64,000 nt of DNA. Origin: Cyanoderma ruficeps. Lineage: Eukaryota > Chordata > Aves > Passeriformes > Timaliidae. The position numbers and the translations under genes were made by a program. The stretch covers positions 124,001-188,000 of the forward strand of contig VZDJ01000797.1 of the NCBI GenBank assembly GCA_008694505.1, in the 5' to 3' direction. The notes under the pieces are model-generated. The model made no database searches and was not told where the DNA came from. It was given only the letters and a program-made list of their open reading frames with translations. Below, in pieces: positions 24,701 to 39,700 of this stretch (positions within the stretch are counted from its first letter, which is position 1; every line of letters starts with the position of its first letter).

Positions 24701-27700
24701 GCAGGCGCACTTCCATGGTCACGAACCGACACACTTGTTTAGGACAGGCTGGATACAAACCACAAAAGGTCCCCCAGCACATGGGCTCACAGACCAAGAT
24801 CAAACCCTAGTTCTTTCGAACAAGTCCAAAGTAAGTGTGCTGTACACAACAATGAAAAACTTCCCACTTTTTCCTGGCAGACAGCAGCAAGCTAACAGTT
24901 CTCTCTACAAGAAATCATAGTTAATAGCCCCTAGATTTTATCTAAACTACTGAAATCGATATGAATCTCATCACTGGTAGTCAAAAGGGGCAAAAACAAT
25001 AAACCAACCCAAGCCCAAACCTTATTGGTACCTAATTTCACAAGATTTTAATCAATGGGCTATATGGAATTAATTTGCAGGCATTCAGAGCAAGAATGCT
25101 GTGACAGTGCAAAACTGCCCTGCAATTTGGAGATGCTTGTTGTGTAGCAGGACAAGAGCAGGTAGCACAATTCTGCTACTGCCAGCAGCAGTTCTGGAAT
25201 CTGGGAGGGACTATCATTTTCAGGAGGGATTTTCATAAAATTTTCTTCTTGTTGACATTATTTCCTTATATTTTAAAAATAAAAATACATTTTTTTTACA
25301 TTTCAGTAATCTTGTCTGCAACTATTCAATGCTTTCCGTAGAACTCAAACCCTATTGTATTGTTTAAACAATTCTGAAACATGCATAATACAGACAGCAC
25401 AATACACACTAAATAAAAAATACAAACACAGAGAATGGGAGCTTCACGTGTGGTATTCGGATTGAAAAAATATTCTTTTAGCATAACATTTTCCAGACAC
25501 AAGTCTTAAAGAGCTATACTACTTATGTATCTGTATTATTAGAAAGCAAAAACTGAAATAATTCATTTATAACACAAAGCCAGAACTGAATAAAACATAA
25601 GAAAAATAAATCTGTATCTACAGTAAACAAGGAAATGGGAAAAAAAGAGACAGATAATCTGAACTTTTCTTCACATCACAGAATGCTTTGTAACAACCAC
25701 AAGCAAGAATAAGCATGGGGAAGTAAATGTGACCAAGGTCATACAGATTTGAGATGGTAACTCTTGATTTCCAGACTCACATGCAATTAATTGGACACAA
25801 CACTTCTGAAGTTAAGCACATCTAACATTAGGAAGCTACTAGGATGCTGCATTTCAAATATTGTTTGTTACCTTCCAACTGTATTTTTGTATTTCTGAAG
25901 TTCATATTTACCAGTTTAAAATAAGAAATGTTCTTTTTTTCTTATACAAAATGCCAAATGTGGTTTCATTTTGAAGACTACATTTCTTTTTAAAGCACAA
26001 GTATAGTTTTAAAGAAGTTTTAAAAGCACCTGAATGTATCAACATGAGAAGTAATTTTCTCTGACCTTCCTCTTCCTCATTAATGCCTCTTTCACTGGCT
26101 CTGTACATTGGGGAGTATCTTGACTGTAGAGCTCAGGGACAGTGGGGATAAGGCTGAGTGCCTGTGGGTGACAGTCCAAGGGATGGCCAACAGGGCAGAA
26201 ATCCTGTTGGGAGTTTGTTACAGACCACCCAGCCAGGATGAAGTGAAATACTCTATCAATGCATGTTTCATAATCACTAGCCCTTGTTCCTGGAAACCCA
26301 ACACAGTGGAGAGGAGACAGTCTGTGAGGTTCCTGCAGTGTGTGGAAGGGAACTTCCAGACACAGCTGGTAGGGGAGCCCACCAGGGCATGCCCTGCCAG
26401 ACCTGCTGTTCACAAACAGAGAAGGGCTGTGGGAGATGTGGTGGCGAGGGGCTGTCTTGGGCACAGTGACCATGGAACGACAGTTTCTCTACTCTTGGTG
26501 AAGTAAGGAAGGGGATCAACAAATCCTCTGCCTTGGACTTCCAGAAGGCAGACTGGCCTGTTCAGGACACTGGTTCAGAGTCCCTCAGGAAACTGCCCTT
26601 AAAAACAAAGGGGGGGTTCAAGGAAGGCTGAACATGCTTTAAGAAGAAAAGTTTAAAAGCACAAGAGCAGGCCATCTCCATGTGCCAACTGATGAGCTGG
26701 CAGAGAAGACAACTGCCCTGGCTGAGCAGGGAGCTTTCATGGGAACTCAGGAAAAAAAGGAGAGCTTATAACCTTTGGAAGGAAGAGCAGGCAACTCAGG
26801 ATGCCATTAGGTCATACAGAGAGAAAACTAGAAAGGCAAAACCTAAACTAGAACTCAGTCTGGCCATTGCTGTGGAAGATGATAGAAAGTGTTTTTATAA
26901 ATACATGAACTACAAAAGGAGGGCCAAGAAAAATCCCCATCCTTTACTGAACATGGAAGGGAACGTCACCAAGGATGAGGAAAAGGCTGGGGTACTTAAT
27001 GCCTTCCTTCCCACAGTCTCTCACAGAAAGCCCAGTTATCCTCAAGGCAGCCAGCTCCCTGATCAGGTAGACAGGGATGGGGAGCAGGATAGACCCCCTG
27101 CAATCCAAGAGGAAGTTGCTAGTGACCTGCTAAGCCACTTAGACCAGCACAAGCCTCTGGTGTCAGATGAGATCCACCCAAGGGTACTGAAGGAGCTGGC
27201 AGAAGTGCTCATTAAGCCACTCTCCATCATTTATCATCAGTCCTGGTTAACTGAGGTCTCAGGTGTCTAAAGGTTGGCCAATGTGACACCCATCTACAAG
27301 AATGATGGAAGGGAGGATCCAGGGAACTACAGATCTGTCAGCCTAACCCCAGTGCCAGGAAACGTTATGGAACAGACTATCTTGAGTGACACCATATGCA
27401 CATAGAGGACAACCAGGGGATCAGGCCCAGGCAGCAGGGGTTTGGGACAGGCTGCCTGACCAACCTAATTGTCTTTTATGATCAGGGGTCCTGCCTGTTG
27501 GATGAGAGCAAGACTGTGGATATTGTCTACCTGGACTTCAGCAAAGCACCTCATTGCAAGGACACTGAGGGGCTGGAGTCAGTCCAGAGAAGGGCAATGG
27601 GGCTGGTGAAGGGTCTGTAGCATCCTGGAGAGTGGCTGAGGGAGCTGAGGGTGTTTAGCCTGGAGAAAAGGAGGCTCAGGGGTGACCTTATCACTCTCTA

Positions 27701-30700
27701 CTACTGTCTGAAAGAGGAGTGTAGCCAGGTGGGGGTCATCCTCTTCTCCCAGGCAACCAGTGACAGGACGAGAGGACAGAAAGTCAACCTGTGTGTACAT
27801 CACAAAGAATTTTGTCAGTGTAAAGGTGGTTAAACATTGGAACAGGCTGCCCAGAGAGGTCTTGAAGCCACCATCCCTGGAAGTGTTCAAAAAACAACTG
27901 GATGTAGCACATAAGAGTCATGATTTAGGTGACATGGTGGTTTTCGGTCAAAGGTTGGACTCAATGATCTTGGAGATCTTTTCCAACCCTAACGATTCTA
28001 TGCTGACAAGGTGGAAAACAAAATGCAGCAAGAACAGATGGTTTATAAAGAAGAAGCCAACAAATTTTAAATCCTCTCAACCTATTTCACTTTTCTTGCA
28101 ACATACCTTTGAAACAAATAACACTACTTTGGAAAGCTATCTCAGAACGAAACAGAAACTATAAATGACACCAATTCAATCATATCTCTTTTTACATACA
28201 TGGGCTTTAAAAATCTGTGTATATACATATCTATCCATTCCTGGTAAAGCATAAAATAGTAGTATATGTATTTACTGCATGTTTTGTTGTCAATGCACAC
28301 ATGCAAACCCTAAAGTTACTTCAGAAAGGAAGACATCCACTCACCCACTCAATTCCAAAGAAGCTAAGAGACCATCACTGGTGGTCAGTTCACTTGTTTG
28401 TTTTACTTCTGAGTAACTACAGAATTTCCAATATTAATTTCAGTTTAGCCACAAACTCACAAACATAATAGCATGTGACATAAACATGAGTTAGTGGACC
28501 ATCACACAACAATTACACTTGGAATTAAAATATCAAGTAGTATATATCAAGTTTCTTTTGTAGGAGAAGTTCAGTGGTTTAAAACTACCTGGGTACTTTA
28601 GATCTCTGTGAGGTCTGTGTACAGTATGATTACTGTATCAAGATAAATTGATAAATTATTTATCTTGAGTTAGATAAATTACTCTGATAATGCAATTTTG
28701 AAAGAGCTTATTGAAATTTCCTTCTTATAATGTACTAAAGTCAAATCAATAACATATTTCTGACTATTAGTCCTCTAAAGATTTTCTTCCAAGTAGGAAG
28801 GTAGAAATCTAGTTTTGCCTCATGATTCCACTATTACCATATCCATAAGGTAAGCAGAGCTTACATCCTAAAACACCATAATCCAACTGCCAAAAAATGC
28901 ACATCCACATTCCTAAATAATTAAATATCCTTAAGGCAGGCTAAATTAAATACACTGTTGGATTCAAAGTGCTGACTAATTTATGTCCCACAAATATCCT
29001 TACAGTACCATGTACATGTTGTACAAACTATCATTATGCATCTACAACACAATTTTCAGATCACATTATTTTCCTTCTATGCCTCTCTGAAGCTTCTTAT
29101 CCTGTTGTTTTTACCTGTTATGCCATCTCCCATTTATGCACCCTCCCTCCTATCAATGCCTACCAATCATCAATATCCAGGTGCCTACTGCTCTCTTCTT
29201 TATGGCTGCATTCATTCCATTCTTTGTTCACAAGATGTCCTCTCTATACCAACTTTCAAAGCTGCGACACTAGTCTTGCCAGTCTGTGAATATCTTACTT
29301 TGAAAGCACAAAGTCTTTGGAGCAGAGGCAAGTAAAGACAACCTAAGTGTGCTAGCACAGTAATGTTCCATTCTTTACAGGGATGATCAGGATGTGAAGA
29401 AAACTGAAGTATGAGCATTTTTAATAAATAACAAAAAACACAACTTGAAACAAGTATTTGACTTCTTTTTATATATTGATAACTTAGATATCTTTTTTAT
29501 TCCTCAGCTGGTACTTGATGTAGTACCAGATACTATATACAATTCACAATATATCTGATACAGAAAAATTAGGCATAGACCCTGTATATGGCTTTGTTTG
29601 CTGTAATACCTAAATCCCCAGAAGGCATATGAAGAACAGCTGACACCAAGCCATTTATGAGATTTGCAAGTATTGTAATGGATCCCTAAAATAAGAGATT
29701 TGCAGGTTCAATTGAAAAGGAAGAATACTTAAAGGCAGCATTCTTTTCCTGACTAGAATACGTACTCTGCAAGCAGTTTCATAGGCTGAAAGCAAAATAC
29801 CATATGACATTCGTTAGTTCCGTGATTTTATGGAACATATAATTTGAGTGCGTAACACACATGCTATTTCACACTGCAATTAACAATTACATTTACATTT
29901 AGCACTGCAAACTAACTCATTATTTTGAAAAAAGTGCTGTGGCAGGTTTTCTCTTAGGGAAGATTTTTTGTGCTCTGCATAACACAGCATTTGAAAACAA
30001 ATTTTAATTACAGTTTAGCAAATGTTTTGCATTAAGAATTTTGTTCAGGTTTGCAAACAAAACCAAGCGACTAAGCAGTCCCATAATAAAATAATCTACA
30101 AGGGATTCCAATTGTTCAGATTGCTGAACTCCGAGGGCACAGAGATTGAAGTAAAAACAGATAGATTCAAATCCCTCCGGGCCAGAGTTTATAATTTTTT
30201 ATGACAGAGGAAGGCACTCAGCACCCTCACCACTGGGGTCCTCATTTCTTTACCCATTCCTCATCACTGGATAAAATCTCTTTTTCCTTTCTATCAATTA
30301 AGTGTAAAAACTAAAAAATTAGTGATGTTTGTAAGACTCAAGATTTGGCTTGCGTTAACAAGTCATACATCCTATAATGGCCATTTATGCTGACACATTT
30401 GACAACTGTCACTCCTGAAGCATGAACGAGCAGTATCAAATGTACTACATGTTGCACATACCAACAATGAGTCTTTTATGACACGAACCACTTCTTCCAG
30501 TGAATTCCACTGAATGGAAAACAACTGGTCTAAAAGATGCAAGGTAGCTTTTTCAAGGCTCGGTAAGTGACGAAGCCAAAGGCTGAAGACAGCTGATTCA
30601 GAAAGGGTGATCTTCTTCCTGGTTTAGAAAGGAAAATACTGTTTTACCTGAGTAACTAGAAGGAAGACAAAAAATGTACTTTGGTTTTTTTTAAAACATA

Positions 30701-33700
30701 TTGGGGAAAAAGGAGGCACAAAGATCAACCTGAAGCAAGAGAGAGATGATGTTGTTTACAGTAGTCTGTTCAATAGCAAATCATAATAGCAAAGAATGGC
30801 AGGAAATCACCATCATCTACAAATGCAACTTTACCACATATGTTTAAAATCTAAAAGCTTGGTCATGCTGGATCCCATCAAATGGAAACAGAAGGTTTAA
30901 GTCCCGAGTTACCTTCCTCTCTCGAGAAAGGTCCTGTCCCTGGACCTTGCGCTCTCTCAAACCTGGACTAGTTCCTGCAGACAGCTACCGACAGATGAGC
31001 AGGAAGGTCCTGCATAATATTTCTGCTGTATAACCAAAGCATTACCTAGCTTTGCAGAGAAATAAGGAAAAAACCCAAAAGCAACAACAAAAAGGGAAAA
31101 AAAGAGAACAAAAAAAGAAAAAAAATACTTAGAGGTAGCTAAATCTTCAGCCCACCAGCGGTGACCAGAGCTATTTTACAGACAAACAGTTAAGTAGACA
31201 AGTTATCTCTTCACCTAAAGACTTCACTTATTGGCCTTGTATCACTACAAAAATGGACCAGCATGAATCAAAATATACTAAACTAACCACCCAAGAAGAG
31301 ATATCACAGCACGAACATCGTATAATATTTTTGTAGCTATTGTGATGGTTGCAAATTAAAAGGTTCAAACCAAAACAACAAATAAGTAACAATAAATATT
31401 TGCCTTGGTCTTAAATCAAGTTAAGGCTTAAAAACCTAAAATTAGGCTGGAGAGTACATGCAAACTAAAGTTACTGAAAAAAGAGAAAAATATCAGCAAA
31501 AAGAATACTGAAGCCATTTTAGGATCTATTTTCAGTGTATTTATTTTGCCGTATGTTCACATAATTATCAGCTCTCAGAATTCTGAATTTCATTAAAAAG
31601 CCTGTATTTTTTTTCAGTCAATATTATGTAATGACGTTAAAGTGTACATGTGGAGACAAGATATGCATTGAAGCATCCACAATTTCAAAATTGTAAAGCA
31701 ATGCTTCATTTCAGGATGCTGTTTTATTAAATATTACTATTAAAGCACATACGCACATCAGACTAAATTAAGAATGACAAAGATTAGCTGATTTTGCCAC
31801 TACCAATTGTTTTTGTGGTAGCATGGTAGATACTATAGACATTATGGCAAGAAAAGAAAGCTAATAAGCTTACATAGAGGTGTTGCAACTCTAAGATATA
31901 AAAACCATACAGGAAGTTAACTGTAGTGATTATACTCCCGCATCTGAACTTGCAGATGGTCCCACCAGGACAATTTTGAGTTCTTTGGAGCCTTGCAAGT
32001 GCCCTATCTTTGGGGCAGGCTTCACACATGTTCAGAACACAACAAAGTTAGAGAAAATAGAAGTCAGTTGTCAGAGCAGGGACAAAGATAAAATACAAGC
32101 ACATTCACATTAAGAACACATGAGTTCAGTGACAGTCCAGGAACGGATCATGTAAAGCAGGCATGAGCCTGTATCAGCTCTCAGGGAAACCATGCACTTT
32201 CGTTGAGGACCCTGCAAGAGTCACCTGGCCAAAAGCCATGTGAAATCTGATATTTTTGTTCACTGTGATAAGTAGGTAGCTCAAGAGTTGAGACATTTAT
32301 TTCAATGAGAAGAACCTCTTATGACCATCCAAAGAATGGTCTTACTCACAACATGAAGTGTCTGAAGTCTGTCCTGATGCACTGCCCATCAGCTTACTGA
32401 TATGAGAACAAACCACCTGTATAGAACCTGTGAACTTGCTCTCAAAGACTTTCAACATAAACAGTCAGAAGCCACAAAAGATGGACAAGTGAAAGAGTGA
32501 AAAATAGCTCTGTCTTTTTGGACACATCTTTCACTACAAACCTCCACATTCACATTCCTTTTTCATTCCTTTTCCTCAGCTTCTAGTAACACACATGGAT
32601 TAGTTATTTTACTTTTCCATTAATTATCTATTTTTGTCTGGAGTCCTCAATGGATCACCACAAAAATCTTCAGCGGAACATTTTGGAAACTATGATGAGT
32701 ACAGAGGAAGCAATTGAAACTGATTAAAAAATGAGAGAAATGAATAATTGACATAAAGTGCTCATGAGGGACATTTTCTATGTTAAAAAAAAAAATGTTT
32801 ATAATACAGTGCCCTCAGCTACAACTTGAATAAAGCAATTCTCAAGCAAACATAGGCTGTGCTTTTCTTGGTATCTTCCCTTTCCTGGCATAGCCAACTT
32901 TGCTGATGTTTAGCTTCACTCAGCTGGTTTTCATCCATAGACTGATTTTATGAGAACAGTGGGCTTAGTGGTAGCAAAACAAGCAAAGCTGTATTTCACA
33001 AATTGCTCCTCTCTCCGACTCATTAAAACTAATCTGCTGAAAACCAGGAGAATTTAAAATCTCTCCAAAAAAAAAAAAACCCAACAAAACCCAAAAGAAT
33101 TATGAGAACATCAAACGTAAGGATCTATCTTACACACAGAAAAATTAAAATGGCTCCCAAAATGTCAGGTTAGGAATGGTAATACACTTATATGACACAT
33201 AAATGACATTTCTGTGAAAAATTATCACAGTTTTCACAAAATTCCTAAAAGGCTTAAATCTCCATTTTAGGGAATAGGTGAGACAAAGTCACAGTCAATA
33301 TTAAAAGCTGTTATGCCATATTTGTGCATCAGCAATGTCAATCTTATTCTGGTTTGGCCATCTAGTAAGAGTCTTAGCTCTGCTATTCAACTGCAAGGGA
33401 AATACTTTACTAGAAAGGTATACAGTGCATTCAGCACACAAACCTAGGAAAAAACACATTGAATTGAATTGATAGTCTTTATGAAAAAGCAAAACAATAA
33501 AACAAACCCTGCTACTTACTTTAAAAAGGCCTCATTCACAGCCTCTAGGAACTCCAAACTGAGAATTTCTTTTGATAAACCTCCATGGTAAAGAAGGAGA
33601 GTTTCCAGCAAGGGAGTTAGATCAGGCAAAGTAATGAGAGGCACACAGAAAATGGACACAGCTTTCACACGACTGGCTGAAGTGCTGAAGGAAAAAATAA

Positions 33701-36700
33701 ACACAGTTCATATTTCAGAAAAGTCATAAATTCTAAACTGCTAAGCTAAGAAAAGGACTAATTAATTACAGAAGATTAAATGTAAGAAATGCATACCTAA
33801 CTGCTGAAAAATTATTTACTAGAATGACTGTTGACATACCATTCCATATTGTGTGCAGAATGTTAAGAAGTCAGATAAAATTTTGATATTTAAGTGCTCA
33901 AAGCAAACCATGTGAGGGATATCAACATAACTCTGAATTGAACCCAGTTGTGTTGGCTCCATCACCATCACCATCCTTCCAAGCTGACACTTCTCTGTCT
34001 TTCCCAGGGTCAGTGAAGGAAGACTAGAAATTAATGGCTTCCATCTAAGTTTCCTGGAGCCCCAGAAGAGACAACCTAGCTGCTTTTCAGGCCTGCTGTT
34101 GCTTTTTTAACCTCTCTTTCCTCTTAACTCAAACAATTTATGAATCTTTTTGTCTTCAAATGCTCAGCTGGAAAATTTTTGTCTTACAGATCTACAACTA
34201 AAGGAATATGTAGCACGTTTGGATCTTAATATACAAACCACTTGCTGTATCTTCTCACTAAAACTACATGGTTGGAAATAGTTAAAGACAGTGGAATCTG
34301 GAACATAAAGAAAATACAGAAACTTTGGAACTTTAAGAAAATTAAAATGGCAGAGAATGGATTTGCAAAAAGAAATCCCAGCTTCCCCAGAGCATATGTT
34401 ATTTCTAGCACATGAAAAGGTAGCATTGACAGAAAGACACTTATAAAGATCAAGAACTATGAAATACTGAATTCTAGTAAATTAAAATATTGTCCTATAT
34501 GGTTTGTAAAAGGCTCCCCCGAGTTCCTGCAAATTTCTCCTGATTCACTAAAAGTGAAAAAAAGGATTCTGTGCAAGAATCTAAAAGCGTTTTCTTTGAG
34601 GAGTCAGCAATACCACTCCTGAGGACTGGAGATTAACAGGCTGCTCAGCAGTATGGACATGAGGTATTAATCATTACCATTTAGACAGAGGGAGAAATAA
34701 AACATGACACATTTTCAAAGATGCACATTCCTGAGTAATACCTTGATTAAATATGTGTTTAAGGTTTCTTATACTGAAATTCTTCAAAATGCACTTTTGT
34801 CACAAGTGCTTTTGTAGGAATTGTAGTTATTGAGATGATCTTATTCTGCAGCAGTGTTTTCCAGGATACACAGACCTGAAACTCTAAATCAGTCCCCTTT
34901 CCAAAATTATGTTTCTAATTCCTTATCCGGGATTAGCAAAATTTAGCAGATTTACTGTTACTTAACTTCAGATGAAAAAACCCTGTAAAGGCAATTTTCT
35001 TTTACATAATCTTCAAAATATGCTCTTGGAGAATAGTGCACAACGCACTCCACTGTGTACAAGGAATGTGCACAGATATCATCATCTGAATAGTATCACA
35101 GATATTATCGTCTGAATTTTTAAAATATCACTAAATGGAAAAAGGAGAAAATGTACACTTCTAAAAGCAAACTACTTTTGCCTCTGAAACTTGAATAAAC
35201 ATCCATACCATATCATAATTTCTACACATAAAAATCAACCTAAGTTCAGCGTTTTCCCTTTCTCCCAGCAGAAATCAGGTATTTCTCTTCCTAACAGTCT
35301 CAACCAGCTTTTCAACTAAGTCTGTTTCACCCTATTTTCTAAAATGTGGGCATTTATTTCCTACATGGAAAGAAACTTTGTGATACTCGTCATTAACTTA
35401 GTCCATGGTTTTAATACTAAAATCAGTTCTAAACAAATTCAGCTCATTTAATCTTCCTTACCAAATATCTAGCTGCAAAGAGGAAGGGGAGAAGAATAGC
35501 CAAGTTTTTGGCTCACGATACAAGGAAAATATTTCAATCAGCCTCTTCTTTCCTGTAATTTTACATGCTATGTAACATAGGTCATAAAGCTCTTTTATTC
35601 ATAGCGTTCCTTTTGGCTCTGAAGGGCAACAGAATGTGCAAAGGCATTTTCTTTCATTCAATTCATTAACTATTAATTATTTCAATTTTATTAATATTTA
35701 AATGCTTTTATTTACTTATTAGTCATTTTACTATTTAATAATAACAATAATTTCATTTAGTTTGTTACATAACACTTAGTGTAATTATTTAGTCACTAAT
35801 AATTTAATTATGGATAAGTATTGCTTATTCATATTTATTAGTCTATTATTAATGATTTAATAAAATTGATACACATAAAACAGAAGACACAATTTGAATT
35901 CATAGTTTGCATTAAAAATATCCTTATTTTTTATTCTGGTTTTTTAGTTGCAGTTCACTTAATTTACATGCAATCAGTAGGGTCTATTCAATTGACATTC
36001 AAATGACCTAATTTTAGTACTGACAAAGGCCATGAATCTGCACTTCAAAGTCAGTAGAAAGGTACACATCAGACAGCAAAAAGGCACGATCATGTGAAAA
36101 ATAGTGACAACAGCACCATTAGGCAAATGATCTTTGAAGGTCCCTTCCAACCACTCTATGACTCCTAGGTTAAGTACAAACTCTTATGTGAAACCAAACT
36201 TACCAAGCTTGTCCACATCTTAAATTATCTAACATATATACCCAAAACTTTTCAACTGAAGCCCAGGTTGCCCAGGACTGCAAAATGATCCTCACTGAAC
36301 TGTAATGACCCAAACCATATCAAAATTATGTTCAGATAACACCTACCTCTCCTGAATTTTAAGTCCATTGAACTGGTTTTCCCTGAGTTCTGTTACTAAT
36401 GAAATTACCATCTGTTAAAATAAAATGAAAATAAATAAAATAAAGTACATTACATTTGCTGCCAATAAGCAGACATTAGTTGCATGGTTCTGTGTGACTG
36501 ATGTACTGTTAATAACTTCCTCTGTTCATCTATTTTATTCTTTATTTTTTTAACTATTGATGTCAAATAAAAGCTGTCCAAATCACTGAACAAACTATAC
36601 TGCAAAATGTTATTTTAACACATTATATACTTTATACATTTTAAAACAAAAAAAGATATTCATTTTAGCTCTGCTTCCCCAACAGTTAAGGCATAACTTT

Positions 36701-39700
36701 CAGAAGAGCATTACTAATAATTTTTACACGCTTTGTCTAATTCAAGTCAATATATTTTGAATTATTTTTCCCTCTATTTTTATATATCTTAAATATAAAA
36801 GTGACTTTTGGTAAGATTTAGGGCTCCTCTCCCATTTTAAAAACAGATATAGTAAAAAAATTCAGAAGTTACATTCTAATACATAAAAAAATAAATACAA
36901 TTTTAACATGGGGAAAAATAATGATAGAATAGGGTTTTTCTTTTGTTATAGCATGACAGCAATGGGAATTTTGTTTTTATGAACATCTATTACAGTGTAA
37001 TCTAATAAAAATTTCTCATTTGTCCAGAGATCTCCCACTTCATTTTTTCCCTTAAAAGGTTGTAAAAGTAACTGAGGTAAGAAAAGATAAACAAAGTTCA
37101 GTTCATGTTCCTTATCACAATGACAGCTCCATGTATGTGCTTATAAACTGGTGATGTATTATTAACAAAATCTCAATTACACAAAATACTTACATTTTTA
37201 ACCAAGTGACAATAATAATCTGCTGACGTGTAGCCCAGAGCTGATATGAATGTGCTGGTTTCTGCTTCATTACTTTCCCACTTAGAAGAACAAAGGAGAT
37301 GGCACAGCAGACTCTGAGGAATCAACAGAATGGCAGTAAAGTACCAGGCTACCACAAGCTGTGTAAAGGGACAGGACACCTGTTGAACTCTGTCTGGGTA
37401 AGGCATTTTGATAGGCTGTGGCCACCACTGATACAAAACAGCAGACAGCTCCCACCAACCATAAGGAAAATGCTGCAGCTGCTACAATCAAATGTGGGTT
37501 CACACACACGACATGATTTCAGCAGCTGTCCAATAGCAATGGAGACCGTGCACATCAAACCAGAGACCTTTGCTAGGTTTCAGTTCTCTGGGAGACATTT
37601 CAATCATCTATAGTCTTGATCAGTACCATGATCAAGAAGACGAAGTGTGAAATTAGCATCTACTTTTCCATATCATTTTTTTTAAGATGCTCTGGGATTC
37701 AGGATCTGGTCTCATTTGCTTAATTTCCTCATTATTTTGAGAAGATGATGATACAAGTCTTATCTTGACATTTACATTTCTACCAATTTCACTATGCAAT
37801 GCATTACATCTCATTAAAATGTTATAAATACATCATATGATTATCTAAGCATCATCATATGATTATCATCTTATGATTATCTTTGATGATCGATTCTAAG
37901 TCAGACTAACAGATTTGGTACAGTGCTTCTGCAGGCATGTACAGGGGACTCTGAGCATAGTAATAATGCTTTCCTAGTTTTCTCAGCACTATACTACAGC
38001 TCTACTGTCATTTGAACAGATCTTACACCCCAGCACCTTCACTAGCAAATGGATTATGAAAATCAAAACTGCGAAATCTTGAGCAGACTTTTGCACCCTG
38101 GTGTCACACATGAACTGAGATATTTCGATGTTGATTATCAAACTGTCTGCTCTGCATTTTTTACAGGTTTCATTTCTTCCTGTTCTTGACTGCTACAAGT
38201 TGACGTAACAACAGTTATGTTCCCTTTCCAGAGTTCATTTCAGGGCTTTATGTATCACTGACACTTAAAGTATAAACTTTACATAGCACTAAATATATAA
38301 AATTCTTTGTAACAGAAGGTCAGGACTGGTATATGCTGAAAAAGGCCTTTGTTTAAAAAACATTTGATTAAAGGAAAGTTCAGACGAAACCTCTGTGACT
38401 TCCATGGGTTTAGGATGCCTCATTTTGTGCATTCTTATTAATAAAAAGAGGAACCTGATGGAAGATTTTTGAAACAAAATAAAAAAATAGAAATCTCATT
38501 AACTCATTTTCTCTTCTCTGAAAGTCAAGTATTTGTACATGCGTTTTTTGAATGTCCCTACGCAACAGCTTCAGAAGTTCTGGAATTAGATATACTCAAT
38601 CCATGTATTCCATGTTAGATTGATGTGAGAGAGAAGAATCAGCAGAACAACACCAGAGGTCTAAGAAAAGTCACTGTTCTCAAAATAAGTAACAAGCATT
38701 TGGGATACCTTATTTATCATACTTCAGTATTCTTTTACTACCTTGAAGAGTTATGTTAAATGCCTACATATCCTTTTCCTTCATTGTACAACTTTCTTCC
38801 AAGATAGGCCTCAACAGGAGCAGCTGCTGTTGTATTGCCATCCAGAAAAATCCCAAAAACCAAAGAAGAAGAAAAATATTGTGGCAAAACAGTTTCAAAG
38901 TAGTAACTTACATTCAATTTTTGCATTCTTAGGAAAAAGACAGAAAAAAGCAGATTTTGAAAATGTACAAGCCTCTAAATGTGTCAAAAGTGAAAGGTAA
39001 AATCTGTTAAATTGCACAATCTCTCAACAGGCCTTTATCAATTTATTAATAAAAAATAATAACACTTAAGTATTTTTATTGTCTTTTGCAACTATTACTG
39101 AAGTTAAATTTTCTTTTCAGAACACTATCAAGGGTACCTACAAAATAGGACAGTTTGCCAAGCAGAACGAGATAAGGGACCAAACTGCAAGTCTAAAACA
39201 AAATAAAGGAGGTATTACAACAAACCTGGAATGCCACTTTCACAGGTAAGGAGGGGGTTTGAAAATACAAAGTCTGTTAGATTGCTAAGTGAAAGACATA
39301 CAAAAAGTTTGACCAGTGACAATAAACATAAAAATCTCTGAAAAGGATTTGACAGGCTAACATGGCAACAAATGACAGCTAAATGAGGGAGTGGTTTTAA
39401 ACCCTATATATTCATGTGTAACCCTAAAAAATGTATTACCTAGCGACCCCTTCTGTAACCAGAATTTTCCTAAGGGTAAAATTAATTGAACACTTTCTTT
39501 GTGAAGAGTACTTTCGAAATTACTTTCCCCGCTACCCTTGTATAACAGCCAGTGTTAACCAAGCAATAGAAGAAAAGAGAAGACAAAATGACTATACATC
39601 ACCAGAGTCTGCATATGTCCTGCAACACTTTTCTGTGTTGGTTTTTGGTTTGGTATTGTTTTGGGGTTTTGCTTGCTTATTTACTTTCTTGGAGTTTTTT

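Larger units (their letters stand above)
23109..30461 (-). other. FANCC intron 7
   Basis: A 7.35 kb intron. It holds a CpG-rich islet (24250-24480), a TTTG-rich stretch (24494-24560), a CR1 tail (24562-24619) and a 1.9 kb CR1 copy (26096-28002). The remainder is AT-rich and unassigned. Confidence 0.88.
33685..36346 (-). other. FANCC intron 5
   Basis: A 2.7 kb intron with a very AT-rich block (35655-35880), a 20-base imperfect direct repeat (35071-35117) and a CR1 tail (36124-36166). Confidence 0.88.

Noticed and set aside
26680..27270. Open frame of 196 codons as a host gene
   Set aside because: Its content is the CR1 ORF2 linker and start of the reverse transcriptase, part of the decayed element at 26096-28002.
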